Positions 7,792 to 15,500 are shown, numbered from the stretch's first letter. The stretch: 17,509 nt of DNA from Acetobacteraceae bacterium (GCA_947476855.1 CANJSR010000042.1:1-17509); one strand, 5' to 3'. A program made the numbers and translations. The notes: generated by a model from the letters alone, not told the origin.

Positions 7792-8787
7792 ATGAGCACC
7801 GAGACGAGCGCGCCGGCGCGCAGCTGGACCCGGCATCTGCCGACGCTGATCGGCCTGATCCTGCTGGGCGGGGCGATCTTCGTCGTCCAGAAGGAGTTCC
7901 GTCACCTCAAGTGGCACGACATCAAGGACGCGCTGAAGACGATCCCGCCCTCGGCGCTGGTGATCTCGTTCATCTGGACGATCCTGTCGTACTATATCCT
8001 GACCTTCTATGACCGGCTCGGCACGATCTATGCCGGCAACAAGGTATCGTACGGGCGGGTCTGCTTCGCCTCATTCTGCGCCTATACCCTGTCGCACAAC
8101 CTCGGGCTGGCGGCGGTGTCGGGGGCCGCGGTGCGGTTCCGGCTGTATTCGCAATGGGGCATGACCTCGCTGCAGATCGGCAAGCTGGTCGCCTTTTGCA
8201 GCTTCACCTTCGGCCTCGGCGGGCTGGTGCTGGGCGGGGCGGTGCTGTTCTACCTGCCGGCCGACGTCGTGCCCTTCTTTGGCCCGTATGTGCCGCAGGC
8301 GGGGCTCTGGGCCATGGCCGCGGCGCTGTGGGCGGTCGTGATCGCCTATGTGAGCCTGGCGAAAATCCTGCCGCCGTTCAGGGTCTTCGGCCACGTGGTC
8401 GAACTGCCGGGCTGGCGCATGGCGATCATGCAGGTCTTCCTGGCGACGATCGATGTCGCCGTGACGGCGACCATCTTCCACGCCTTGCTGCCGGCCAACA
8501 CCGACCTCAACTGGGTCGTGTTCCTGGCCGTCTATCTTGCCGCTTATACGGGCGGGCTCGCGGCCAACCTGCCCGGCGGCATCGGCGTTTTCGACACCGC
8601 CATGCTGATCGGCCTGCAACCCTATGTCGAAGCACCGCACATCATCGCCGCGATCGTCGTGTTCCGGCTGTATTACTACATCATCCCGCTGTTCATCGCC
8701 GGCCCCCTGTTCTCGGGCAATGAGCTGGTGAACCGGGGCGGGTCGATGATGCGGGCGATCGGCCAGCGGCTGCGCGGACGCTCCTGA
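7792..8787 (+). CDS. UPF0104 / lysylphosphatidylglycerol synthase transmembrane-region protein (YbhN-like)
   Basis: This 331-residue membrane protein has about seven to eight hydrophobic segments, beginning TLIGLILLGGAIFVV after a short cytosolic N-terminus. It carries the family's glycine-rich signature AANLPGGIGVFDTAMLIGL at about 257-276 and ends in a basic tail. The family corresponds to the N-terminal flippase half of MprF. The C-terminal synthase domain that transfers lysine from Lys-tRNA is absent, so this protein alone should not aminoacylate lipid. The ATG lies 4 nt after the lysK stop and rmuC follows after 16 nt, so all three are probably co-transcribed. A lipid or polyprenyl-lipid translocation role is inferred from the family. 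Confidence 0.85.
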   Translation: MSTETSAPARSWTRHLPTLIGLILLGGAIFVVQKEFRHLKWHDIKDALKTIPPSALVISFIWTILSYYILTFYDRLGTIYAGNKVSYGRVCFASFCAYTLSHNLGLAAVSGAAVRFRLYSQWGMTSLQIGKLVAFCSFTFGLGGLVLGGAVLFYLPADVVPFFGPYVPQAGLWAMAAALWAVVIAYVSLAKILPPFRVFGHVVELPGWRMAIMQVFLATIDVAVTATIFHALLPANTDLNWVVFLAVYLAAYTGGLAANLPGGIGVFDTAMLIGLQPYVEAPHIIAAIVVFRLYYYIIPLFIAGPLFSGNELVNRGGSMMRAIGQRLRGRS

Positions 8788-8803
8788 CGGGCACGCCCCG
8801 TTG

Positions 8804-10147
8804 ATGACCTGGGATTGGGGGGACCTGCCCCCGGATGCCCTGGTCCTGTCCGCCGCCGGGGCGGTCGGAGTGGTCCTGCTGGTCCTGCTGGCGGTCATCC
8901 TCGGACAGGCCCGGGCGCTGCACACGCTGCGCCTGCTGGCGGAACAGGGCCTGGCCAACACGCGGGCCGAGGCTGAACGGACCCGCCTCGCCATGGCCGC
9001 CGCCGATCGCGACACCGCCGAACGCCTCGCCACCCTGCGCGCCGCCCATGACACCGGGGTCGAGCAGGTCCGCGTCGTGCTGTCTCGCGAACAGGGGGAC
9101 CTGCGCCTCGCCCTGGCCGAGGCCCAACGGCTCGGCAGCGCGCAGGTCGCGACCCAGTTCGAGGCGCTGCGGACCTCGATTGAAACCCAGCTTCAGCAGA
9201 TGCGGGCGGGGAACGAGGCCAAGCTCGCCGAAATCCAGAAGACGGTGAACGAGCAACTGCACGCCGCGGTCGAGAAGCAGATGACCGACAGCTTCGCCCG
9301 GGTGATCGACCAGTTCACCGCCGTGCAGAAGGCCATGGGTGACGTCCAGGCGGTCACGGCCCAGATCGGCGACATCAAGCGGCTGTTCACCAACGTGAAG
9401 ACCCGCGGCGGCTGGGGAGAGACCCAGGTGCGGGCGATGCTGGACGACATCCTGCCCGTCGGCGCCTACCTGACGAACCACAAGCTGCGCCCCGACAGCG
9501 ACGACCTGGTGGAATTCGCCGTCATCATGCCGATGCGCGGCGACGCCCGCCCGCTGCTGCCGATCGACTCGAAATTCCCGACCGAGGACTACGAACGTCT
9601 GCTCGCCGCGTCGGAGGCCGGGGATGTCGAGGCCGAACGGCTCGCGACCCGGTCGCTGGAACGGCGCGTGCGCGATGAGGCTCGGAAGATCGCCGCCAAA
9701 TACATCCACCCCCCGATCACGGTGGAATTCGCCGTGCTCTATCTGCCGACCGACGCGCTGTATGCCGAGGTCGCGCGCATCCCGGGCCTGGTGGACGAGA
9801 TGGGGCGCGAGTCGCGGGTCCTGCTGATGGGACCGACGCTGTTTCCGGCGCTGCTGCGCACGATCCACCTGGGCTTCGTGACCCTGGCACTCGAACAGAA
9901 GGCCGATGAGGTCCGCATCCTGCTCGGCGCCACGCGGACCGAGATGCTCAAGATGGACCAGGTGCTGGACCAGCTTGCGCGGCAGGCCGGGCGGATTTCG
10001 AACACAATCGACAAGGCGCGGACCCGCACGCGGGTGATGGGGCGCAAACTGCGGGGCGTGGAAGCGCTGGACCCGATCCGGGCGGAGGCGCTGCTGGAGC
10101 TTGAGGCGGCCGATCACGAGGACGCGGACGACGAAGCCGAAACCTGA
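8804..10147 (+). CDS. rmuC: DNA recombination protein RmuC
   Basis: This 447-residue protein has an N-terminal membrane anchor (AAGAVGVVLLVLLAVILG, about 18-35) and a long charged coiled-coil segment to about residue 150. The RmuC nuclease-like core follows, recognised by RGGWGE near residue 200 and PIDSKFPTEDY near residue 254, which contains the conserved Asp-Ser-Lys of this PD-(D/E)XK-like family. RmuC limits inversions and rearrangements at short inverted repeats in E. coli; its biochemical activity is not well defined. TTG (8801) and ATG (8804) are adjacent and in frame. I chose the ATG; neither has a clear Shine-Dalgarno. It is the third gene of the lysK run, with no evident terminator after it. 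Confidence 0.93.
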   Translation: MTWDWGDLPPDALVLSAAGAVGVVLLVLLAVILGQARALHTLRLLAEQGLANTRAEAERTRLAMAAADRDTAERLATLRAAHDTGVEQVRVVLSREQGDLRLALAEAQRLGSAQVATQFEALRTSIETQLQQMRAGNEAKLAEIQKTVNEQLHAAVEKQMTDSFARVIDQFTAVQKAMGDVQAVTAQIGDIKRLFTNVKTRGGWGETQVRAMLDDILPVGAYLTNHKLRPDSDDLVEFAVIMPMRGDARPLLPIDSKFPTEDYERLLAASEAGDVEAERLATRSLERRVRDEARKIAAKYIHPPITVEFAVLYLPTDALYAEVARIPGLVDEMGRESRVLLMGPTLFPALLRTIHLGFVTLALEQKADEVRILLGATRTEMLKMDQVLDQLARQAGRISNTIDKARTRTRVMGRKLRGVEALDPIRAEALLELEAADHEDADDEAET

Positions 10148-10387
10148 ACGCTTATCAGATTTGCGTTTCGTGCATATCGAATTCGGGGCGAAAATGTGGC
10201 ACAGAGGGCATCCTCGGGGGGATTGGTTGGGGGCAACAAAAACCTGATGCAGGCGAATGTGAAATCGGGCTATGCTGACTTGCAGCGATCTTCACGTCGG
10301 CAACGGGAACAAGACCTCTTACCGATTGAAAGTCCGCTCGGGCTAGGTTCCAGGACCAACGCGTAAGACAATGAGGACGACTGTCTC

Positions 10388-11077
10388 TTGAACATGACCA
10401 ACCGCGGCCGTGGACGCCCAAACCGGCGACGCGGCTTCGACGACGATTTCGCCTACGATCGGGCCCCTCCCGTCGAAATGCCGCGAAGCGCCGCTACCCC
10501 ACAATCGTGGCCGTCCTCGGCTGGCTACGGCCCCGAGCATGACGCCTCCGTCAAGTGGTTCAATCCCGACAAGGGATTCGGCTTCGTGGCGCTGTCTGAT
10601 GGTTCGGGCGACGCGTTCCTGCATGCGAACACGCTGACCCAGGCCGGCTTCAATGCCGTCAGCCCGGGCGCGACGATGCGGGTCCGGATCGGGCAAGGGC
10701 AGAAGGGTCGTCAGGTGTCCCAGGTCCTCTCGGTGGATGAGAGCACCGCGACCGCACGTCCCGCACGCGCCCCCGGCCCGCCCGGCGGCATGGGCGATTA
10801 CGGCGGCGGTGGTGGTGGTGGTGGTGGCGCAGGCGGCGCACGCCGCGGCCCGCCGTCCGGCCCCGCCGTCCCGATGCAGGGTACGGTCAAGTGGTACAAC
10901 TCCTCCAAGGGCTTCGGCTTCGTCGCACCGCTGGAAGGCGGCAAGGACGTGTTCGTCCATGCCACCGCCCTGCAACGCGCCGGCGTCATGCAACTGGCCG
11001 AAGGCCAGACCATCTGGATGGATGTCGTCCAGGGCGCGAAGGGGCCTGAAGCCTCCTCGATCCGGGTCGACGACTGA
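10388..11077 (+). CDS. Cold-shock protein with two CSD domains and a polyglycine linker
   Basis: The protein (229 residues from TTG 10388, or 227 from ATG 10394) has a basic RG-rich N-terminus (RGRGRPNRRRG). CSD1 is at about 52-122 with RNP-1 KGFGFV (62-67) and RNP-2 DAFLH. A low-complexity linker follows with nine consecutive glycines and ARRGPPSGP. CSD2 is at about 163-229 with RNP-1 KGFGFV and RNP-2 DVFVH. Single-strand nucleic-acid binding, as an RNA chaperone, is the family role. Double-CSD proteins of about 200 residues are common in alphaproteobacteria. GAGGA (10373-10377) is 10 nt from the TTG and 16 nt from the ATG, so spacing favours the TTG. A 240-nt gap upstream leaves room for a long regulated leader, but I could not place a good promoter. 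A strong terminator follows. Confidence 0.92.
   Translation: MNMTNRGRGRPNRRRGFDDDFAYDRAPPVEMPRSAATPQSWPSSAGYGPEHDASVKWFNPDKGFGFVALSDGSGDAFLHANTLTQAGFNAVSPGATMRVRIGQGQKGRQVSQVLSVDESTATARPARAPGPPGGMGDYGGGGGGGGGAGGARRGPPSGPAVPMQGTVKWYNSSKGFGFVAPLEGGKDVFVHATALQRAGVMQLAEGQTIWMDVVQGAKGPEASSIRVDD
10802..10828 (+). repeat. GGC/GGT triplet tract encoding nine glycines
   Basis: Two GGC codons, six consecutive GGT codons and one GGC lie within the linker of the double cold-shock-domain gene. The uniform GGT run, in a genome that otherwise prefers GGC, looks like a slippage-expanded microsatellite. Changes of one triplet would alter linker length without a frameshift. Confidence 0.85.
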
Positions 11078-11099
11078 CCCGACGATCCTACGAAACGCC

Positions 11100-11131
11100 A
11101 AGCGCGCTGGTTCGCCAGCGCGCTTTTTTTT
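11100..11131 (+). terminator. Rho-independent terminator of the cold-shock gene
   Basis: AAGCGCGCTGG (11100-11110) and CCAGCGCGCTT (11115-11125) form a perfect 11-bp stem around TTCG, a very stable tetraloop, followed by a run of T to 11131. It lies 22 nt after the stop codon. Confidence 0.95.
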
Positions 11132-11152
11132 GTCCTGACGGCACCCGAACAT

Positions 11153-11184
11153 AAAAACACCCCCAACCAGGCCGGCGGGGGTGT
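11153..11184 (-). terminator. Rho-independent terminator of carD
   Basis: On the minus strand, ACACCCCC (11184 to 11177) pairs with GGGGGTGT (11164 to 11157) around a 12-nt loop, and a T-run follows (11157-11153). It begins 13 nt beyond the carD stop and faces the cold-shock gene's terminator with about 20 nt between them. Confidence 0.9.
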
Positions 11185-11197
11185 CTGTCGGGGCGGG

Positions 11198-11923
11198 TCA
11201 GACGGTCTTGAGGAAATCCACCAGTTTCTGCGCGGCCGTCGTCTTGTCGGTCTGGTCCAGCGCGCCGAGTTCGGCGGCCAGACGGTCCATCGCCGCCTCG
11301 TAGATCTGCCGCTCGGAGAAGCTCTGGTCCGGCTGGCCGGCGTTGCGGTGCAGGTCGCGCACGACCTCCGCGATCGCCAGCGGGTCGCCGGAGTTGATCT
11401 TCGCCTCATACTCCTGCGCGCGTCGGGACCACATGGTCCGCTTGATCCGGGCCTTGCCCTTCAGCACCGCCAGCGCCTCATCGAACATCTTGCGCGATGC
11501 GAGCTTCCGCAACCCGGCGGTGCGGGCCTTGGCAACCGGCACCCGCAGCGTCATGCGGTTTTCCTCGAACGTGATGTGGATCAGTTCCAGCCGATGGCCG
11601 GCGATCTCCTCGGTCACGATCCGCTCGACCTTGCCCACGCCGTGGGTCGGATAGACGACGTAGTCGCCCTCCCGGAAGGTCTCGGCCTTGGACGGCATGC
11701 GGGGAATGGTGATCGGGCCACCCGGCGGGCCTGGCCGACGCTCGGGCGGACGCGGCGCGACTTCGGGTTCGGCCACCTTGGCCTCGGCTTCCACCGCCTC
11801 CGCGACCGGCGTCTCGACGGTGTCGGGAGGCGCGTCCGCCTTGCCAACCGGCTCCGGCCTGACCACGGGCGCTACCTCGTCCTCATCCCGCTGTTCCGTT
11901 GTCACAGAGGTGGATGCCGTCAT
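11198..11923 (-). CDS. carD: CarD/CdnL-family transcriptional regulator
   Basis: This RNA polymerase-binding regulator of the CarD_CdnL_TRCF family stabilises open complexes. The RNAP-interacting Tudor-like domain begins near FREGDYVVYPTHGVGKVERI (about residues 83-102 from this ATG). A helical DNA-binding C-terminal domain follows, containing RVPVAKARTAGLRKL and KRTMWSRRAQEYEAKINSGDP, with the family's conserved Trp in the MWSRR segment. The 241-residue length exceeds the usual 160-190 because of an acidic, proline-rich N-terminal extension of about 80 residues. Two starts are possible: GTG 11932 and ATG 11923 (chosen; AGGG lies 8 nt upstream). The gene has its own promoter about 140 nt upstream and its own terminator. 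In alphaproteobacteria this gene usually follows fdxA, as here. Confidence 0.93.
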   Translation of the reverse strand: MTASTSVTTEQRDEDEVAPVVRPEPVGKADAPPDTVETPVAEAVEAEAKVAEPEVAPRPPERRPGPPGGPITIPRMPSKAETFREGDYVVYPTHGVGKVERIVTEEIAGHRLELIHITFEENRMTLRVPVAKARTAGLRKLASRKMFDEALAVLKGKARIKRTMWSRRAQEYEAKINSGDPLAIAEVVRDLHRNAGQPDQSFSERQIYEAAMDRLAAELGALDQTDKTTAAQKLVDFLKTV

Positions 11924-12062
11924 TCCTGTCACCCTGAACCCTACCCTTCACATGGCGGACGGCCCGCCCCCCACAGGGACCGGCTTCCGCGCCAGGAGTT
12001 TCCAATGCCTCAACAGCGCGGGCGTCCCGCCGTTACCGGCCCGGACGCGTGTCAAGACGACC

Positions 12063-12091
12063 AATATAGCACGTCGCGCCCCGTTCGTCAG
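12063..12091 (-). promoter_or_regulatory. Candidate sigma-70-type promoter of carD
   Basis: On the minus strand, CTGACG (12091-12086, 4/6 to -35) is 17 nt from TATATT (12068-12063, 5/6 to -10). This AT island stands out from the GC-rich surroundings. Initiation near 12056 would give carD a leader of about 125-135 nt and allow expression independent of fdxA. Confidence 0.55.
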
Positions 12092-12103
12092 GGGGCGTTA
12101 CGG

Positions 12104-12117
12104 CATTTCAGGAAATG
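12104..12117. promoter_or_regulatory. 14-bp palindrome just upstream of the carD -35
   Basis: CATTTC-AG-GAAATG has perfect 6-bp arms with a 2-nt centre. It sits 12 bp upstream of the proposed -35 and 25 bp after the fdxA stop. The position fits an activator site for carD, but it might also be a weak part of fdxA transcript termination. No regulator is assigned. Confidence 0.35.
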
Positions 12118-12142
12118 AGGCCGCGGAAGGGCCCGGGACAGG

Positions 12143-12475
12143 CTAGGGCTTGCCGGGCTCCGCCGAGAACAAGGCGGCCTTGCCGGGCTTGTCCTTCCAC
12201 TCATCGGCGTCGGCCGGGGCCTCTCCCTTGCGGGTGATGTTCGGCCACAGCACGGCGTATTGCCGGTTCTGCTCGATCCAGGCAGTCGACTTGTCGTCGC
12301 TGTCGGGCACGATCGCCTCGGCCGGGCATTCCGGCTCACACACGCCGCAGTCGATGCATTCGTCGGGATGAATGACCAGCATGTTCTCGCCGACATAGAA
12401 GCAGTCGACGGGGCACACCTCGACGCAGTCCATATATTTGCAGCGAATGCAGTTCTCGGTGACCACGTAGGTCAT
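12143..12475 (-). CDS. fdxA: Ferredoxin FdxA (7Fe-8S type)
   Basis: This 110-residue soluble electron carrier closely follows the Azotobacter vinelandii ferredoxin I pattern. Cys9, Cys17 and Cys50 are placed to bind the 3Fe-4S cluster. Cys21, Cys40, Cys43 and Cys46 are placed to bind the 4Fe-4S cluster. Cys12 and Cys25 correspond to the free cysteines. The [20 protein letters not shown] and [16 protein letters not shown] segments are diagnostic, as is the C-terminal VWPNIT-like region, here [23 protein letters not shown] lies 6 nt before the ATG. It follows the S4-domain gene by 45 nt and precedes carD, so it is probably part of the helicase-S4-fdxA transcript. The redox partner is unknown. 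Confidence 0.96.
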   Translation of the reverse strand: MTYVVTENCIRCKYMDCVEVCPVDCFYVGENMLVIHPDECIDCGVCEPECPAEAIVPDSDDKSTAWIEQNRQYAVLWPNITRKGEAPADADEWKDKPGKAALFSAEPGKP

Positions 12476-12520
12476 GGGCTACCCCTGGCATCGGAAGGAC
12501 GGACGGCGATCAGCCGTGTT

Positions 12521-12850
12521 TCAGCCGGCGCGATATGACGGCGATTCAGCCTCGGCGCAAGATGTGGCTGGCGCATCGGTGAGTTCTTCATACAGCAGCC
12601 TCGCCTCGGAGGCCGGACCGCGCCGCTGCGCGAGGGCCATGATCCGCACCACCCGCACCGATCCGCGCAGCGGAACAGTCAGGACATCTCCGATCCGCAG
12701 CCTGGCATGGGCCTTCTCGGTGGGCTGGCGGTTGATGCGGACCGAGCCCGCCTCGACCAGTTCGGCACAGTCACCGCGGGCGCGCATGAAGCGCGCGCAC
12801 CACAGCCATTTGTCGAGCCTCTGCCAGTCCTTGTCTTCTGTCTCCGGTAT
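12521..12850 (-). CDS. S4-domain RNA-binding protein (Hsp15-like), unusual start
   Basis: The S4 fold begins at QRLDKWLWCARFMRARGDC, followed by LVEAGSVRINRQPTEKAHARLRIGD and a basic tail, the signature of Hsp15 and related ribosome- or rRNA-binding proteins. Hsp15 binds stalled 50S subunits with attached nascent chains; that role is inferred here. The start is odd. Between the helicase stop and the conserved RLDKWLW there is no in-frame ATG, GTG or TTG. GGAGG (12861-12857) lies 6 nt before an ATA at 12850, which I use as the tentative start (109 residues). The nearest upstream canonical option is TTG 12913, inside the helicase gene, with no Shine-Dalgarno and an arginine-rich 21-residue extension. 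The gene is placed directly after the helicase and before fdxA. Confidence 0.8.
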   Translation of the reverse strand: MPETEDKDWQRLDKWLWCARFMRARGDCAELVEAGSVRINRQPTEKAHARLRIGDVLTVPLRGSVRVVRIMALAQRRGPASEARLLYEELTDAPATSCAEAESPSYRAG

Positions 12851-12869
12851 CGTCGGCCTCCGTCGATCT

Positions 12870-15383
12870 TCAGCGCTTGAGGGCCGCGAGCGCGGCGAAC
12901 GGCCCCTGGACAAGGGCGGGCGGTGGCGGCACGGGGACCGGGACAACCCGGCGCCGGCGCGGCGGATGCAGCATGGGGGGCGTCGGCGGCCCCTGCTCCC
13001 GCGCGCCCAGTCCCATGCCGGGGATGATTCGGAACCCCATCCGGCGCAGCACGACCGGCAGCAGCTCCGCCCGCACGGACAACCTGGACGCGAGCCCGCC
13101 AGGTAGCGCCACCGGGCCTTTCCTTGTCGCCCAGCCAAGCTCACCGGCCACGCGTTCGGCGATGTCGAGCCGCACATGGACCGGCCCCGCCTCCACCCAG
13201 CCCATCGCGGCGGCGAAGCCGGGTGGCCACAGCGGGGTCTGGGAGAGCGCGATCGCGCCCGAATGGGGCAGGACCGGCACGGGTACCCCGGCTCGCAGCG
13301 CCCACAGCCTCGCCCGCATGGCGTTGGGGCGCGGCTTGAGCAACGCCGGCAGGAACAGCGCCAACCGCCCCGAGCGCACCCCCAGCGCCCGCAACCGGCC
13401 GCGCAGGTCGGGGGGCAGGGTTTCCTCGGTCGCGTCGGGGATCAGGCCCAGGGACTCCGACAGCCGGTGCAGCGGCCCGCGCATGGTGGGATCGGCCGAG
13501 GCGGCCTCGACCGCCGCGAACAAAGGCGCGAGTTCGGTGCGGATCACGCCATCGACGAAGCGTTGCAGCCGGTTCCGGAGCCGATCGCGCTGGGCCCCAT
13601 CGAGGAATTCGCTGTCCAGCACGCGCACGCGGGGGCGCAGGACACTCTCCCCGGTTTCCAGGCGGGCGATCGGGGCGCCCTCCCAGGTCAGGCGATGGTC
13701 GTCCGTCAGGGCGAAATCAGCGTCCGGCGCGGCCTCCACCGCCACGACCCGGCGGGGGATTTCCTCCCGCAGGGCACGCCTGGCCGCGCGCAGGACGAGT
13801 TTCAGGTTCTCCCCCTGCGCGTCCGGATCGGGTTCGAACACGAAACCGACGACGCGGCCGACGGGGTGGCCCTCCACCACGATGTCGCCGCGACGGGTGA
13901 CGGCGGACAGCAGCTCCTGCCCCTCCCCGCCCTCCAGCCGCCGCATCAGATGGGCGGCGCGCCGGTCGACGAAGCGGGTGATCAGGCGGTCATGCAGGGT
14001 GTCGGACAATTTGTCCTCGACCTCCCGCGCCAGGCCCTGCCAATGGGTGGAGTCGGCAACCCAGTCGGAGCGGGCGGCGATGTAGGACCAGATACGGACG
14101 CCCGAGAGGCGCTGCATCAGCGTGTCGATGTCCCCGTCCTGGCGATCCAGCGCGGCGATCTGGCCGCCGATCCAGTCGGTCGGCAGTTGCCCCTCCCGCG
14201 CCACATGCTGGAACACGCGGGCGCAAAGCCGAGCATGAGTCTCGTCGGAGAGTTTGCGGAAATCGGGGATCTGGCAGGCTTCCCACAGCAGCCGCACCAT
14301 CCGCCGCCCGCGCGCGAGCTGGCGGATCTCGGTCTCCCGCGCCAGGCTGGTCAGGGTTTCCAGGTCCGAGGCATCGTTGCCCCGGATCAGGTCGGGCCGC
14401 GTCGGGGCGGCGCCGAGACTGTCCAGCAAGGGGTCCACGCCGCTGAAGTCGAGGTCGCTGTTGCGCCAGAACAACTGGGGCAGCGGCTCGAACGTGTGCG
14501 ACTCGACCGCGGCGACGACGTCTTCGGGGATCGGCGGGCATTGGGTCGTCGTGCCGAAGGTGCCGTCGCGCATGCCGCGCCCCGCTCGGCCGGCGATCTG
14601 GCCGATCTCGGCCGGCGTCAGGCGGCGGGGGCGATGGCCGTCGAACTTGCCGAGGCCGGCGAAGGCCACGTGATCGACGTTCATGTTCAGGCCCATGCCG
14701 ATCGCGTCGGTGGCGACGAGGAAATCCACCTCCCGCTCCTGATACAGGGCGACCTGGGCGTTGCGGGTGCGCGGCGACAGGCGCCCCATGACCACCGCGC
14801 AGCCCCCCTTCCGGCGGCGGATCAGTTCGGCGATCGCGTAGACCTCGGCCGCGCTGAAGGCGACGACGGCGGACCGGGGCGGCAGGCGGGCGAGCTTGGC
14901 GGGGCCGGCATAGGTCAGTTGGGACAGGCGCGGCCTGGTGTCCACATGCGCGTTCGGCACAAGGCGCTGCAGCAAGGGCCGGATCGTCTCGGCGCCCAGG
15001 AACATCGTCTCCACCATGCCGCGCGCGTGCAGCAGGCGATCGGTGAAGACGTGGCCGCGATCAGGGTCGGCGCAGAGCTGGATTTCGTCCACCGCCACGA
15101 ACTCCGCCTGGCGGTCGAGCGGCATCGCCTCCACCGTGCAGGAGAACCAGCGCGCCTCCGGGGGGATGATCTTCTCCTCCCCCGTGATCAGCGCAACGTA
15201 GCGGGCGCCTTTCTTGGCGACCATGCGGTCGTAGTTCTCGCGGGCGAGCAGGCGGAGGGGAAAGCCGATGATGCCTGACGAATGCGCGAGCAGCCTCTCA
15301 ATGGCGAGGTGCGTCTTGCCGGTGTTCGTCGGGCCTAGGACGGCCTTGACGCGTGCGGCGAAACCGGAGTCGTAACCGGGCAT
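12870..15383 (-). CDS. SUV3-like superfamily 2 RNA helicase
   Basis: This 837-residue ATP-dependent helicase resembles mitochondrial SUV3 and its alphaproteobacterial relatives. The motifs are Walker A GPTNTGKT (17-24), motif II DEIQ (99-102) within VAVDEIQLC, motif V VATDAIGMGLNMN, and motif VI QIAGRAGR (262-269). A long C-terminal half includes SUV3-like helical regions and a proline/arginine-rich tail (residues about 800-837). SUV3 unwinds RNA for the degradosome in mitochondria. The role of the bacterial version is less clear, but RNA turnover is likely. I chose ATG 15383 because the helicase core starts at once (RVKAVLGPTNTGKT). The open frame continues upstream to 15548 but that extension is low-complexity and unlike the family. 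The S4 gene follows 19 nt after the stop. Confidence 0.9.
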   Translation of the reverse strand: MPGYDSGFAARVKAVLGPTNTGKTHLAIERLLAHSSGIIGFPLRLLARENYDRMVAKKGARYVALITGEEKIIPPEARWFSCTVEAMPLDRQAEFVAVDEIQLCADPDRGHVFTDRLLHARGMVETMFLGAETIRPLLQRLVPNAHVDTRPRLSQLTYAGPAKLARLPPRSAVVAFSAAEVYAIAELIRRRKGGCAVVMGRLSPRTRNAQVALYQEREVDFLVATDAIGMGLNMNVDHVAFAGLGKFDGHRPRRLTPAEIGQIAGRAGRGMRDGTFGTTTQCPPIPEDVVAAVESHTFEPLPQLFWRNSDLDFSGVDPLLDSLGAAPTRPDLIRGNDASDLETLTSLARETEIRQLARGRRMVRLLWEACQIPDFRKLSDETHARLCARVFQHVAREGQLPTDWIGGQIAALDRQDGDIDTLMQRLSGVRIWSYIAARSDWVADSTHWQGLAREVEDKLSDTLHDRLITRFVDRRAAHLMRRLEGGEGQELLSAVTRRGDIVVEGHPVGRVVGFVFEPDPDAQGENLKLVLRAARRALREEIPRRVVAVEAAPDADFALTDDHRLTWEGAPIARLETGESVLRPRVRVLDSEFLDGAQRDRLRNRLQRFVDGVIRTELAPLFAAVEAASADPTMRGPLHRLSESLGLIPDATEETLPPDLRGRLRALGVRSGRLALFLPALLKPRPNAMRARLWALRAGVPVPVLPHSGAIALSQTPLWPPGFAAAMGWVEAGPVHVRLDIAERVAGELGWATRKGPVALPGGLASRLSVRAELLPVVLRRMGFRIIPGMGLGAREQGPPTPPMLHPPRRRRVVPVPVPPPPALVQGPFAALAALKR

Positions 15384-15500
15384 GGGCGGGATGTTTGGAT
15401 GTTGCGGCGCGGAATGCAAGGGGTGGTTGGGCCCGGGCCGCGCGGCGCGGGGTCGCGGCACCCGACCCGGGTCGAACGAAAATAGACCCGCACCTCGCCG

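Noticed and set aside
6591..7799. 402-residue leftward open frame
   Set aside because: It is an antisense shadow of lysK in a GC-rich genome.
8693..10117. 474-residue leftward open frame
   Set aside because: It is an antisense shadow of rmuC, whose conserved GGWGE and DSKFP motifs lie on the plus strand.
10147..10169. AACGC/GCGTT hairpin after rmuC as a terminator
   Set aside because: The stem is only 5 bp with an 11-nt loop and no T-tract.
10217..10235. G-rich stretch GGGGGGATTGGTTGGGGG as a G-quadruplex
   Set aside because: There are only two tracts of three or more G, so it is not a standard four-tract motif.
10245..10276. TGATGC...TATGCT as promoter of the double cold-shock gene
   Set aside because: The spacing is 20 nt and the -35 match is poor, so it is not strong enough to list.
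13176..15278. 700-residue rightward open frame opposite the helicase
   Set aside because: It is antisense to a helicase with all SF2 motifs. The product is Q/G/A-rich with no recognisable domain.
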